Assembly: GCF_019880225.1 (NCBI RefSeq)
Contig: NZ_CP082284.1
Span: forward strand, 434,001-498,000
Source: Halobaculum rubrum
GTDB lineage: Archaea > Halobacteriota > Halobacteria > Halobacteriales > Haloferacaceae
DNA: 64,000 bases
Direction of reading: 5' to 3'
Shown here: positions 25,753 through 32,852 of the stretch, one piece after another
Numbering within the stretch: position 1 is the stretch's first letter
Layout of the letters: each line of letters starts with the position of its first letter
Made by a program: the position numbers and the translations under genes
Notes under the pieces: generated by a model
The model's input: only the letters and a program-made list of their open reading frames with translations
The model's database searches: none
What the model was told of the DNA's origin: nothing

Positions 25753-26157
25753 CTACACAGTTTCCTGTGGGACGACGCGCAGCGGCAGGTTCGATCCGAG
25801 AAGGAGGTCCTGTGCGACGCTGCCGAAGACGACCTTCGCGGTGGGCGAGCGGTTTCGGACGCCGATGACGAACTCGTCGGCGTCCACGTCGTCGGCGTAC
25901 GCGAGCACGTCCTCGGCCGGCGGGTTGCCACGCACGAACTGGTGTGTTTCGACCGTCACGCCGTCGACACCCTCGAGCGCGTCCGTCACAGCGTCGAGAG
26001 CCTCCTCGCCCTCCCTGACGTCCGCGGCGCTCGACTGGTCGCCGCCGTGCTGGGAGTTGATCGCGTGGACCGCGTCGCCGGCTGCCAGCCGGTCGCGGAG
26101 ATACTCGCACAACACGTCGCTGGTTCGCACCGAGTTCGTCGCGAGGACGTACAACAT
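25753..26157 (-). CDS. Universal stress protein, single UspA domain
   Basis: This 134-residue protein starts LYVLATNSVRTSDVLCEYLR and ends FVIGVRNRSPTAKVVFGSVA then NLPLRVVPQ. The GVRxRSPxxKxxFGS loop is the version seen in many haloarchaeal Usp proteins and probably binds nucleotide. A TATA-like box (GATAAC, 26182-26187 on the plus strand) lies 27 bases upstream. It diverges from the surface protein at 26261 with only 103 bases between the starts. Confidence 0.88.
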   Translation of the reverse strand: MLYVLATNSVRTSDVLCEYLRDRLAAGDAVHAINSQHGGDQSSAADVREGEEALDAVTDALEGVDGVTVETHQFVRGNPPAEDVLAYADDVDADEFVIGVRNRSPTAKVVFGSVAQDLLLGSNLPLRVVPQETV

Positions 26158-26260
26158 GCGCAATGGCGCGACGGCGAGGCTGATAACCCTACCGACGGCG
26201 TGGGAGCGGGCGACCCCACAGCACAAAGGGTTTACGACGCCGCCGTGCAGTGCCGGCCGC

Positions 26261-27268
26261 ATGTCACGAGAACGACGGCTGACCGCGGGTGCGGTCGCCG
26301 TGCTGCTCGTCGCCCTCCTCGGGGTCGCCGCGGGCCCCGGCGTCCTCGCAGACCCGGCCGCGGACGGTCCGGCCCGTCCCGGTTACGTCACCATCGCCGA
26401 GTCGCCGGCGATCGCTCCCGGGGAGGTCGACGGCGCGACGGCGACGCTGACGCTGCACACCCGGATCGGCCACCGCGGCAACCCCACGGACAACGTCTCC
26501 GTACGGTTTCGCGCATACGACGCCGAGTCCGGCCTCCTGACGACCGAGCGGACGGTCGCGTTGGACCAACTGACCGGGGACCGAAGCGTCCCGGTGAACG
26601 CGACGATCGAGGTGCCCCGCGAGGGCGGCTACGTCGTCGAGACGGTCGTCTTCCGCGACGGACAGGTCGTCGACCGCGACCGGACGCGCGTCTCCGGGCT
26701 GGAGGCGCTGGGCACGGCGGTCCGGTTCACCGAGAGCGAGGCGGTCCCGCCGCTGTCGGTGTCGGTCGCGTCCGTCGACCAGGGGGCGAATCGAACCACG
26801 CTGGCGGTCGCGGCGTCGCTGACGAACGGCGGTGCGGCGTCGAGCGAGGACCTGCGCGTCGAGGTCATCGTCCGGCAGGCCGAATCGAACCTCGTCGCCG
26901 GGCGCGAGTCGACGACCGTCGGCGGCATCGGCCCCGGCCGCACCGCCGACGCGACGACCGAGGTGACCGTCCCGAGCGACTACAACTACTACGTCGACGC
27001 GGCGGTGTACCGCGACGGCGTGCTCGTCGACACCGCCCGCTCGGTGGCGAACCTCGACCCGACCGAGACCATCTCGGCGAACGAGACCACCCGCGAGGTG
27101 GAGTTCGAGGTCGGCGACTTCGCCGGCGACGACGGAGCGGCCGACCGAGCGACCGAGGCGGCGGCCCGCACGGAGACCTCGACGGCGACGCCCGGGTTCG
27201 GCCCGGCGCTCGCGGTCGTGGCGCTGGCCGGCGCCGCGCTGCTTGCACGGAGGCGAACTCGACGATGA
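26261..27268 (+). CDS. Secreted surface protein with PGF-CTERM anchor (DUF7490-like)
   Basis: The 335-residue protein has a signal peptide (AGAVAVLLVALLGVAAGPGV). It has two beta-sandwich-like repeats, each with a YYV/GGYVVE(T/A)xVxRDG pattern (EVPREGGYVVETVVFRDGQV; VPSDYNYYVDAAVYRDGVLV). A Thr-rich stretch is followed by the C-terminal signal PGFGPALAVVALAGAALLAR plus Arg residues, the PGF-CTERM signal processed by archaeosortase ArtA and lipid-anchored in haloarchaea. N-glycosylation sequons (NVS, NAT, NRT, NET) are present. TTTA at 26231-26234 is the likely TATA box. Confidence 0.85.
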   Translation: MSRERRLTAGAVAVLLVALLGVAAGPGVLADPAADGPARPGYVTIAESPAIAPGEVDGATATLTLHTRIGHRGNPTDNVSVRFRAYDAESGLLTTERTVALDQLTGDRSVPVNATIEVPREGGYVVETVVFRDGQVVDRDRTRVSGLEALGTAVRFTESEAVPPLSVSVASVDQGANRTTLAVAASLTNGGAASSEDLRVEVIVRQAESNLVAGRESTTVGGIGPGRTADATTEVTVPSDYNYYVDAAVYRDGVLVDTARSVANLDPTETISANETTREVEFEVGDFAGDDGAADRATEAAARTETSTATPGFGPALAVVALAGAALLARRRTRR

Positions 27269-27666
27269 CCGATGACACCGACGACACCACGACGACCGAA
27301 CCGAGTGGAAGCGAGCCGGCGGCGTCGACCCGCGACGCCTCGGCCGGTGCAGACGCCGCCGCGGACCCGCCTTCGGAGGGCCGCGCGGGTGATACGTCGG
27401 CGGGGACGGGCGGCGACGCTCCCGCCAACGACCCCGACGGCGGTCGCTCGCGGGATGTCGTCAGATACGTGAACTACCTCGTGCTCGTCGCGCTGGTCGT
27501 GCTCGCGCTCGTCTCGGGGATCCAGTTCTACGGCGCCGTCTCCCGGACGATCAACCAGTGGGTCACCGCGGAGTACCGCTCGCTGTTCCACGGCGCGTTC
27601 AACCTCGCCGTGTTGCTGATCGCCGCCGCGGCCATCTCCCGGCAGGTCCGTCGGGTCACGTCGTGA
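27265..27666 (+). CDS. Small membrane protein downstream of the PGF-CTERM protein
   Basis: The 133-residue protein has a disordered acidic Asp/Thr/Ala-rich N-terminal half. Two membrane segments follow (YVNYLVLVALVVLALVSGIQ; FNLAVLLIAAAAISRQVRR), separated by a short loop TINQWVTAEYRSLFHGA. It overlaps the preceding stop by 4 bases (ATGA), so it is co-translated with the surface protein and may assist its membrane placement; this is inference. Confidence 0.7.
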   Translation: MTDDTDDTTTTEPSGSEPAASTRDASAGADAAADPPSEGRAGDTSAGTGGDAPANDPDGGRSRDVVRYVNYLVLVALVVLALVSGIQFYGAVSRTINQWVTAEYRSLFHGAFNLAVLLIAAAAISRQVRRVTS

Positions 27667-28265
27667 GCGACTAGCTTCGCACCCAGTTCGGTACAGGACT
27701 CGGCAGAAGAGCCGTACACTTCTTTGGGGCCACCTACACTGGTGTGATGTTCCCTTTCATTCGTGTGTTTCGCGAGCACTCGGTCCGACTGTTCTCGTTC
27801 GAGTCGCTTCGATACGTGCCCGCAGTTCACTTCGACTGAATCCCCAGAAGGCTCTCGAATGGGCTGAACGAGTGTATCTGGGCACGTTCGGGGCAGTATC
27901 GCGCTCGGACCGACCACGTGGGCCAGTTTCGGCACCCGGGGGAGATCGAGCAGCCGGTGGCCCGACTCGCCCGTCCCCCGATCCCGGTGAGCGTCGGTCT
28001 CGGGCGCGACATCGAGGTCGTCGGGGGCCGTCGGCATGTACGAACTGCCGTAGTAGCGACGACCCTCCGCTCCGGTCGCGTACACGTCCCCGTGGACGAC
28101 ATCGTGTGTTTATTCTGTCATTCGCTCGGGGCAGTACGGCGCTCCTCCGAACGCATGACGCTATCGGGTAAAAGGATCTATTTACCAGCGGTCGCGGTCC
28201 GGAATCCGGGAGCGGGTCTGGAAGTCGAAAGGGTACGTTCCCGACGCTCTGGACCCCCTGCCCTG
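27667..28265. other. Decayed, probably mobile-element-derived, non-coding stretch
   Basis: No convincing gene is found in about 600 bases. GC is lower at its left end, and every open frame is short or lacks acidic bias. GGTAAA-AGGATCTA-TTTACC at 28167-28186 is an inverted repeat. The right end is the repeated 21-mer also found at 15386. Together this suggests the remains of an insertion element or its non-autonomous derivative, but no transposase motif survives. Confidence 0.4.
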
Positions 28266-28286
28266 TAGCGCGGGGAGGATATCAAC
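28266..28286 (-). repeat. Palindromic element end copy B (21-mer, inverted relative to copy A)
   Basis: On the minus strand this reads GTTGATATCC then TCCCCGCGCTA, identical over 21 bases to 15386-15406. A weaker hairpin partner (AGGGCAGGGGG) follows on the same strand. The TGA within it is the stop codon of the HTH gene at 28282-28833, just as copy A supplies the stop of the gene at 15196-15390. The two host proteins are unrelated, so the shared DNA is a mobile-element end or a conserved 3' processing/termination signal. Confidence 0.6.
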
Positions 28287-28833
28287 CGCCTAGAAAGTGC
28301 CAGATGTGTCCCCGTTCTTTCGGGGGATCGACTCCGGGGAGCTCGGCCAGCGCCGGCTGAATGGCGTTCCACCATCCCTCCGCAGTCTCGAACCCTGCGG
28401 GGTGGTCCGGGAAGACCTCCTTCAGGAAGTCCGATTTCTTCGCTTCCGGGTATACACGGAGATACTCGTAGGCGGCGACCAGTGCGTCTCGTCTCGCCTG
28501 TAGCGTCTCGCCCGTCCCCGGGAGGTCGACTTCCTCGACGGGTCCGCGGCCGAGTATGTCCTCCCCGTGCGCCTCCCGGTCGCTGTTGTCGATCGGCGTC
28601 CACCAGACCCGGCTTCGAGAACCGACCTTCCGCGTCTCGAGGATCCCCTCCTCGACGAGTTCGTTCAGCTTGTTGTGTGCCGTCCGGCGAGAGCAGTCGA
28701 CCGCGTCCATGACGTCGCTGGCTGTCACCGGACGCGCGAGGTCGTCACGCCGTTCGAACACGTCGTGGACCTCGCTGACGGGGACACGGGAATCGCTCCG
28801 CGACCCGGAGCCGGACCCTGGAGGGACCGCCAT
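28282..28833 (-). CDS. HTH-domain protein with an unassigned C-terminal domain
   Basis: The 183-residue protein has a winged-helix region at about residues 25-80 (VTASDVMDAVDCSRRTAHNK; LNELVEEGILETRKVGSRSR). A C-terminal alpha-helical domain follows (AAYEYLRVYPEAKKSDFLKE; GFETAEGWWNAIQPALAELP) that I do not recognise beyond its recurrence in haloarchaeal accessory DNA. It probably binds DNA. A TATA-like box (AAATACTTTT, 28863-28872 on the minus strand) is about 30-40 bases upstream. Its stop codon lies in the repeated 21-mer, so the C-terminus may have been reset by that element. Confidence 0.7.
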   Translation of the reverse strand: MAVPPGSGSGSRSDSRVPVSEVHDVFERRDDLARPVTASDVMDAVDCSRRTAHNKLNELVEEGILETRKVGSRSRVWWTPIDNSDREAHGEDILGRGPVEEVDLPGTGETLQARRDALVAAYEYLRVYPEAKKSDFLKEVFPDHPAGFETAEGWWNAIQPALAELPGVDPPKERGHIWHFLGG

Positions 28834-28884
28834 CGTACGCTACGTCTGGTCCACGAGCCTCAAAAGTATTTGGTGGCCCGTTCG

Positions 28885-28992
28885 ATGTCCGGACCACGAA
28901 CTACAGACGTGTGTACCTGTGGCTGCTGGCGGCTCCAGGAGACCGTACCCGGTGGGACCGTAAGAGATATGATTGCACGTTGTTCATGCTAG
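28885..28992 (+). CDS. Possible 35-residue cysteine-rich protein
   Basis: The frame MSGPRTTDVCTCGCWRLQ plus 17 residues ending CSC has five cysteines in 35 residues (CTCGC ... CSC), which is unusual by chance in this genome and resembles a minimal metal site. No good ribosome site is seen, and the nearby TATA-like sequence fits the minus-strand gene better. Coding status is uncertain. The remainder of 28834-29067 shows nothing else. Confidence 0.25.
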   Translation: MSGPRTTDVCTCGCWRLQETVPGGTVRDMIARCSC

Positions 28993-29067
28993 ATACGTTC
29001 CAGACTGTCGTCGGACCGTCGCGACGGCAGGCCGGTCCGGCCGGGCCGGAGAGGAGTCTGATCCCAG

Positions 29068-29574
29068 ATGATGACACGATCTGACACGTATGACCGGTTC
29101 GCCGAGAGCGCGGGCGAGTACGGCGTCGAACTGACGCGGACGACCGCCGAATCGCTCCCCGGGACGATCGAATCCGTCATCACGACGCCCGTCGTCGGAG
29201 CCCCGTTACCGTGGGACGACTGTTCGCTTCCGGAACCCGTCCCAACGGATCCCTCCCCTGCCGAACTCGATGCGGCCGTGACCGGCGTCAGCGCCGCGTC
29301 GTTGGCCGTCGCCGACTACGGCAGCGTCGTCCTAGAAGCGACGCCGGGCGGGGGTGAGCCGGTCAGTCTCTTCCCGGACGAGCACGTGGTGGTCCTCCGG
29401 GAGGACGACATCGTCCCGGACATGGAGACGGCGTTCGAGTGGCTCGACGAGCAGTTCCGTGACACCGGCGGGTCGGCGATCGTCGCGACGGGCCCCTCCG
29501 CGACGGCGGACATGGGGTCGCTCGTCAAGGGTGCACACGGACCCAAGGAGGTCCACGCGGTAGTGGTGACATGA
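29068..29574 (+). CDS. lutC: LUD-domain protein LutC
   Basis: The 168-residue protein matches LutC/YkgG of the L-lactate utilisation (LutABC) system. The LUD-domain core is GVSAASLAVADYGSVVLEAT, FPDEHVVVLREDDIVPDMET and TGPSATADMGSLVKGAHGPK, the last being the signature (T(R)DIExxxVxGxHGP type). It overlaps the LutB-LutA gene by 4 bases. Two adjacent ATGs (29068, 29071) are possible starts. Confidence 0.85.
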   Translation: MMTRSDTYDRFAESAGEYGVELTRTTAESLPGTIESVITTPVVGAPLPWDDCSLPEPVPTDPSPAELDAAVTGVSAASLAVADYGSVVLEATPGGGEPVSLFPDEHVVVLREDDIVPDMETAFEWLDEQFRDTGGSAIVATGPSATADMGSLVKGAHGPKEVHAVVVT

Positions 29575-31778
29575 GTTCCGAGAGTCGGGCCGCCAAGGCC
29601 GCCCAGATCCGACACCTCCTGGACACGGAGGGCGACGCCGTCGCCACGAACACCCGCGGGTTCAATCGGGGGCGCTACGACTCGGTCGCCGACCTGGAGG
29701 AGTATCAGGGGCTCAAGGACGAGGCTCGCGCGATCAAGGAGGACGCCATCGAGCGCCTGCCCGAGCTGATCGACGAACTGACCGAGACGATCGAGGAAAA
29801 CGGCGGGACCGTCTACATCGCCGACGACGCCGCCGACGCCAACGAGTACGTCGCCGAGGTCTGTGCCGAGCGGGACGCCGATCGGCTGGTCAAGAGCAAG
29901 TCGATGACGTCCGAGGAGATCGAGGTCAACGAGCATCTCGACCGCGAGGGCGTCGACGTCGTCGAGACCGACCTCGGCGAATGGGTCCTCCAGGTGGCCG
30001 AGGAGGCCCCGAGCCACATCGTCGCGCCCGCGATCCACAAGTCTCGCCAGGATATCGCCGACCTGTTCAACGAGCGCTTCGATCCCGACGAACCGCTCGA
30101 AACCGCCGAGGAGCTCACGATGTTCGCCCGCGAGAAGCTCCTGGCCCGGATCAAAGAGGCGGACGTGGGCATGACGGGCGCCAACTTCCTCGCCGCCGAG
30201 ACGGGGACGATGGCGCTCGTGACCAGCGAGGGCAACGCCCGCAAGACCGTCACGGTCCCGGATACGCACATCGCGGTCGCGGGCGTCGAGAAGGTGATCC
30301 CGACCGTCGAGGACCTTCGGCCGTTCGTCGAGCTGATCGGTCGTTCGGGGACCGGCCAGGACATCACCAGCTACATCTCGCTGTTCACGCCGCCGATCGA
30401 TTCCCCCGCTGTGGACTTCGATGACCCCGACACCCCGATCACCGACGGCGAGATCGATCGGGAGTTCCATCTCGTGCTCATCGACAACGGCCGCCTGTCG
30501 ATGCGCGAGGACGACGACCTCCGGGAGACGCTGTACTGCATCCGGTGTTCGGCCTGTTCGAACACCTGTGCGAACTTCCAGTCGGTCGGCGGCCACGCCT
30601 TCGGCGGTGAGACGTACTCCGGCGGCATCGCCACCGGCTGGGAGGCCGGTATCGAGGGCCTGGACACCGCCGCGGAGTTCAACGACCTCTGTACCGGCTG
30701 CTCGCGCTGTGTCGAGGCCTGTCCCGTGGGGATCGACATCCCCTGGATCAACACCGTCGTCCGCGACCGGATCAACGAGACGGGCGACGACGGGTTCGAC
30801 TTCCTCGTCGACGGGCTGACCCCCGACGCCGAAGACGAGTCGAGCCCCACGCTCCAGAAGCGAGTGTTCGGGAACTTCGAGACGCTGGCGAAACTCGGCA
30901 GCGCGACCGCGCCGGTGTCGAACTGGCTGGGCCGCTCCCGCCCGGTAGGGTGGCTGCTCGAGGAGTCGCTCGGCGTCGATCGTCGCCGGGAGCTCCCCGC
31001 GTTCCGGCGGGAGACCCTCGTCGAATGGGCCGACAGGCGTGACGAGACGACGCCGGCCGACCCGGAGCGCCGCGTCGCGCTGTACCCCGACGTCTACACG
31101 AACTACATGCTCGTCGAGCGCGGGAAAGCCGCCGTCAGGGCGCTGGAAGCGCTGGGCGTGGCGGTCGAGGTACCGGCCGCGCCGGGGACGGGACGGCCCC
31201 CACTCTCCCAGGGGATGATCGACACGGCCCGGGCCAAGGCCGAAGGCGTCGTCGAGGCACTGGAGCCTCACCTCGAACAGGGCCGCGACGTCGTGGTGAT
31301 CGAACCCAGCGACCTCGCCATGTTCGCGACCGACTACGAACGCCTGCTCGAACCCGAGTCGCACCGGCGACTCGCGGACCACAGCTACGAACTGCTGGAG
31401 TACGTGTACGGGCTGTTAGAGAACGGTGGGAGCCCGGACGCGCTCTCGGTCGCCGACGGCGAGGAGCGCGTCGCCTATCACAGCCACTGCCAGCAACGGA
31501 CCATGTCGCTGGAGGCCCACACCGTGGCGGTCTTCGAGGAGTGTGGCTACGACGTGACGACCAGCGACGTGGAGTGTTGTGGCATGGCCGGCAGTTTCGG
31601 CTACAAGACCCAGTACTACGACCTCTCGATGGACGTCGGTGAACCCCTCGCGGGCCAACTCCGCGACGCGGACGCCGACCACGTCGTCGCCAGCGGCACC
31701 TCCTGTACCGACCAGATCGGCGACCTGCTCGGCGTCGAGCCGCCCCACCCGATCGAACTGCTGGATCCGGGACGATAG
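29571..31778 (+). CDS. Fused LutB-LutA iron-sulfur protein of lactate oxidation
   Basis: The 735-residue protein combines two subunits. Residues 1-310 are the LUD domain of LutB (SHIVAPAIHKSRQDIADLFN; GANFLAAETGTMALVTSEGN). Two [4Fe-4S] sites follow: Cys323/326/329/333 and Cys374/377/380/384. The C-terminal 220 residues are LutA-like: HSHCQQRTMSLEAHTVAVFE and Cys669-Cys670 in VECCGMAGSFGYKTQYY form a CCG domain. The first CCG repeat is degenerate (APGTGRPPLSQGMIDTARAK, both cysteines lost). With LutC it would oxidise L-lactate to pyruvate using a membrane acceptor. Confidence 0.88.
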   Translation: MSSESRAAKAAQIRHLLDTEGDAVATNTRGFNRGRYDSVADLEEYQGLKDEARAIKEDAIERLPELIDELTETIEENGGTVYIADDAADANEYVAEVCAERDADRLVKSKSMTSEEIEVNEHLDREGVDVVETDLGEWVLQVAEEAPSHIVAPAIHKSRQDIADLFNERFDPDEPLETAEELTMFAREKLLARIKEADVGMTGANFLAAETGTMALVTSEGNARKTVTVPDTHIAVAGVEKVIPTVEDLRPFVELIGRSGTGQDITSYISLFTPPIDSPAVDFDDPDTPITDGEIDREFHLVLIDNGRLSMREDDDLRETLYCIRCSACSNTCANFQSVGGHAFGGETYSGGIATGWEAGIEGLDTAAEFNDLCTGCSRCVEACPVGIDIPWINTVVRDRINETGDDGFDFLVDGLTPDAEDESSPTLQKRVFGNFETLAKLGSATAPVSNWLGRSRPVGWLLEESLGVDRRRELPAFRRETLVEWADRRDETTPADPERRVALYPDVYTNYMLVERGKAAVRALEALGVAVEVPAAPGTGRPPLSQGMIDTARAKAEGVVEALEPHLEQGRDVVVIEPSDLAMFATDYERLLEPESHRRLADHSYELLEYVYGLLENGGSPDALSVADGEERVAYHSHCQQRTMSLEAHTVAVFEECGYDVTTSDVECCGMAGSFGYKTQYYDLSMDVGEPLAGQLRDADADHVVASGTSCTDQIGDLLGVEPPHPIELLDPGR

Positions 31779-31891
31779 GCGACCGGATCCGCTCGCCGGA
31801 TGAGTGGGGCCCATCGCTCGGTTTCGAACCGACGCTCGAAGGTGGAGGAGTTCGGCGTCGAAGGCTCGCGAGCGGCAGCTCGGGGTCGAGG

Positions 31892-32752
31892 TTAGGCGAC
31901 GACCAGCCAGCCGGCGAACACCGCCAGGCCCCCGAGCGCGGTGCTGGCGACGGCGTGGAGACGGAGCCGGTCCAACAGCGTGTGTGCGTCGCCCTCGTGG
32001 CTCAGCGACTCGTGGACCTCGCTCCCGATCTCACACTCCGGGAGGAAGTCCATCGCGACGTGGAGGAACACGCCGGTGGCGAAGCCGAACACGACGCCCC
32101 GGACCGCGCCCGAGGCGGGCAACGCGAGAAACGACGTGGCGACCGCGGCGACGCCGACGCCGGCCGCCGGCAGCAGGATCGCCGTCCAGTCGCCGCCGCG
32201 ACCGGAGAACCGGCGGACGGCCGCGTAGCCGGCGGGACCCTTGTGCGAGATGATCGACAGCCCAAGCAGCAGCCCCAGGTCCGGCATGTTGCCGTAGATG
32301 ATGCCGATGATCGCGCCGGCGCTCACGGCGTGCGCGGTCAGCTCCGCCAGCGACCGGTCCAGCGGGAGGTCCATGTGCGAGAGGCGGTGGCCGAGCGTGT
32401 GTGCGCCGTAGCCGACGAGCAGCCCGAGCGCGACGCCGAACCCGCCGTAGGCGGCGTGCTGGCCGATCGCCTGCGGCAGGAGGAAGACGGCCGCGCTCGT
32501 GATCATCGCGCCGGCGGCGAGCCCGTATCCCCACACGAGTGTCCCGGCGTGGGTGTCGGCCGTCCGCCCGGCGACCCACCCGGCGGCGGCCATCGCCCCG
32601 AACGCGATCCACGCGATCGCGAACAGCTTCGTCCGCCCCGTCGCGAGCGCGGACGCGGTCGCGGCCACCAGCGCCGCCGTGCTCGCGGCGCCGATCAGCC
32701 GGGTCCGAGCCCTGCGACGACGCTCGGTCCCGTCGGTAGTCAGATCGGCCAT
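31892..32752 (-). CDS. ZIP-family divalent metal transporter
   Basis: The 286-residue membrane protein has eight predicted helices. The TM4-TM5 metal path is visible as LAELTAHAVSAGAIIGIIYG and LSIISHKGPAGYAAV, where His-Lys-Gly-Pro stands in for the HxxPEG of classical ZIPs; a further HVAMDFLPECE follows. It should import Zn, Fe or Mn. A 12-bp palindrome lies between its TATA-like box and ATG, which suggests repression by a metal sensor. Confidence 0.85.
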   Translation of the reverse strand: MADLTTDGTERRRRARTRLIGAASTAALVAATASALATGRTKLFAIAWIAFGAMAAAGWVAGRTADTHAGTLVWGYGLAAGAMITSAAVFLLPQAIGQHAAYGGFGVALGLLVGYGAHTLGHRLSHMDLPLDRSLAELTAHAVSAGAIIGIIYGNMPDLGLLLGLSIISHKGPAGYAAVRRFSGRGGDWTAILLPAAGVGVAAVATSFLALPASGAVRGVVFGFATGVFLHVAMDFLPECEIGSEVHESLSHEGDAHTLLDRLRLHAVASTALGGLAVFAGWLVVA

Positions 32753-32763
32753 ATTACTAACAC

Positions 32764-32780
32764 ACCGATTTCGGTTAATA
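32764..32780 (-). promoter_or_regulatory. Operator-like palindrome and TATA box of the ZIP gene
   Basis: ACCGA-TT-TCGGT (32764-32775) is a perfect inverted repeat starting 12 bases before the ATG at 32752. It abuts a TATA-like TTATTAAC (minus strand, 32773-32780). A repressor bound here would cover the transcription start. A MntR/SirR- or DtxR-type metal regulator is an inference from the controlled gene. Confidence 0.45.
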
Positions 32781-32804
32781 ACGGCTCCGATCGGCGGACA
32801 GGCC

Positions 32805-32852
32805 CCGGAACGGATCCGTTCGGGAACGGAGCCGTTCGGGAACGGAGCCGCT
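32805..32852. repeat. Three tandem 16-bp self-complementary units
   Basis: Units at 32805-32820, 32821-32836 and 32837-32852 share the pattern CGGGAACGGAGCCGTT with a few changes. Each can form GAACGG-AG-CCGTTC-type hairpins. The last unit touches the stop codon of the sulfite-oxidase-like gene, so the row lies just past that gene's 3' end and before the ZIP promoter. A role in transcript ends is plausible. Confidence 0.55.

Noticed and set aside
27528-28085. A minus-strand open frame of 185 codons overlapping the membrane protein at 27265-27666 and the decayed region
   Set aside because: It runs antisense to a supported gene, shows no recognised motif and has weak acidic bias; it may hold remnants of a mobile gene but nothing identifiable.
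31810-31850. A GGTTTCGAACC-like stretch resembling a tRNA T-arm
   Set aside because: No acceptor stem, anticodon arm or CCA-type end can be paired around it.
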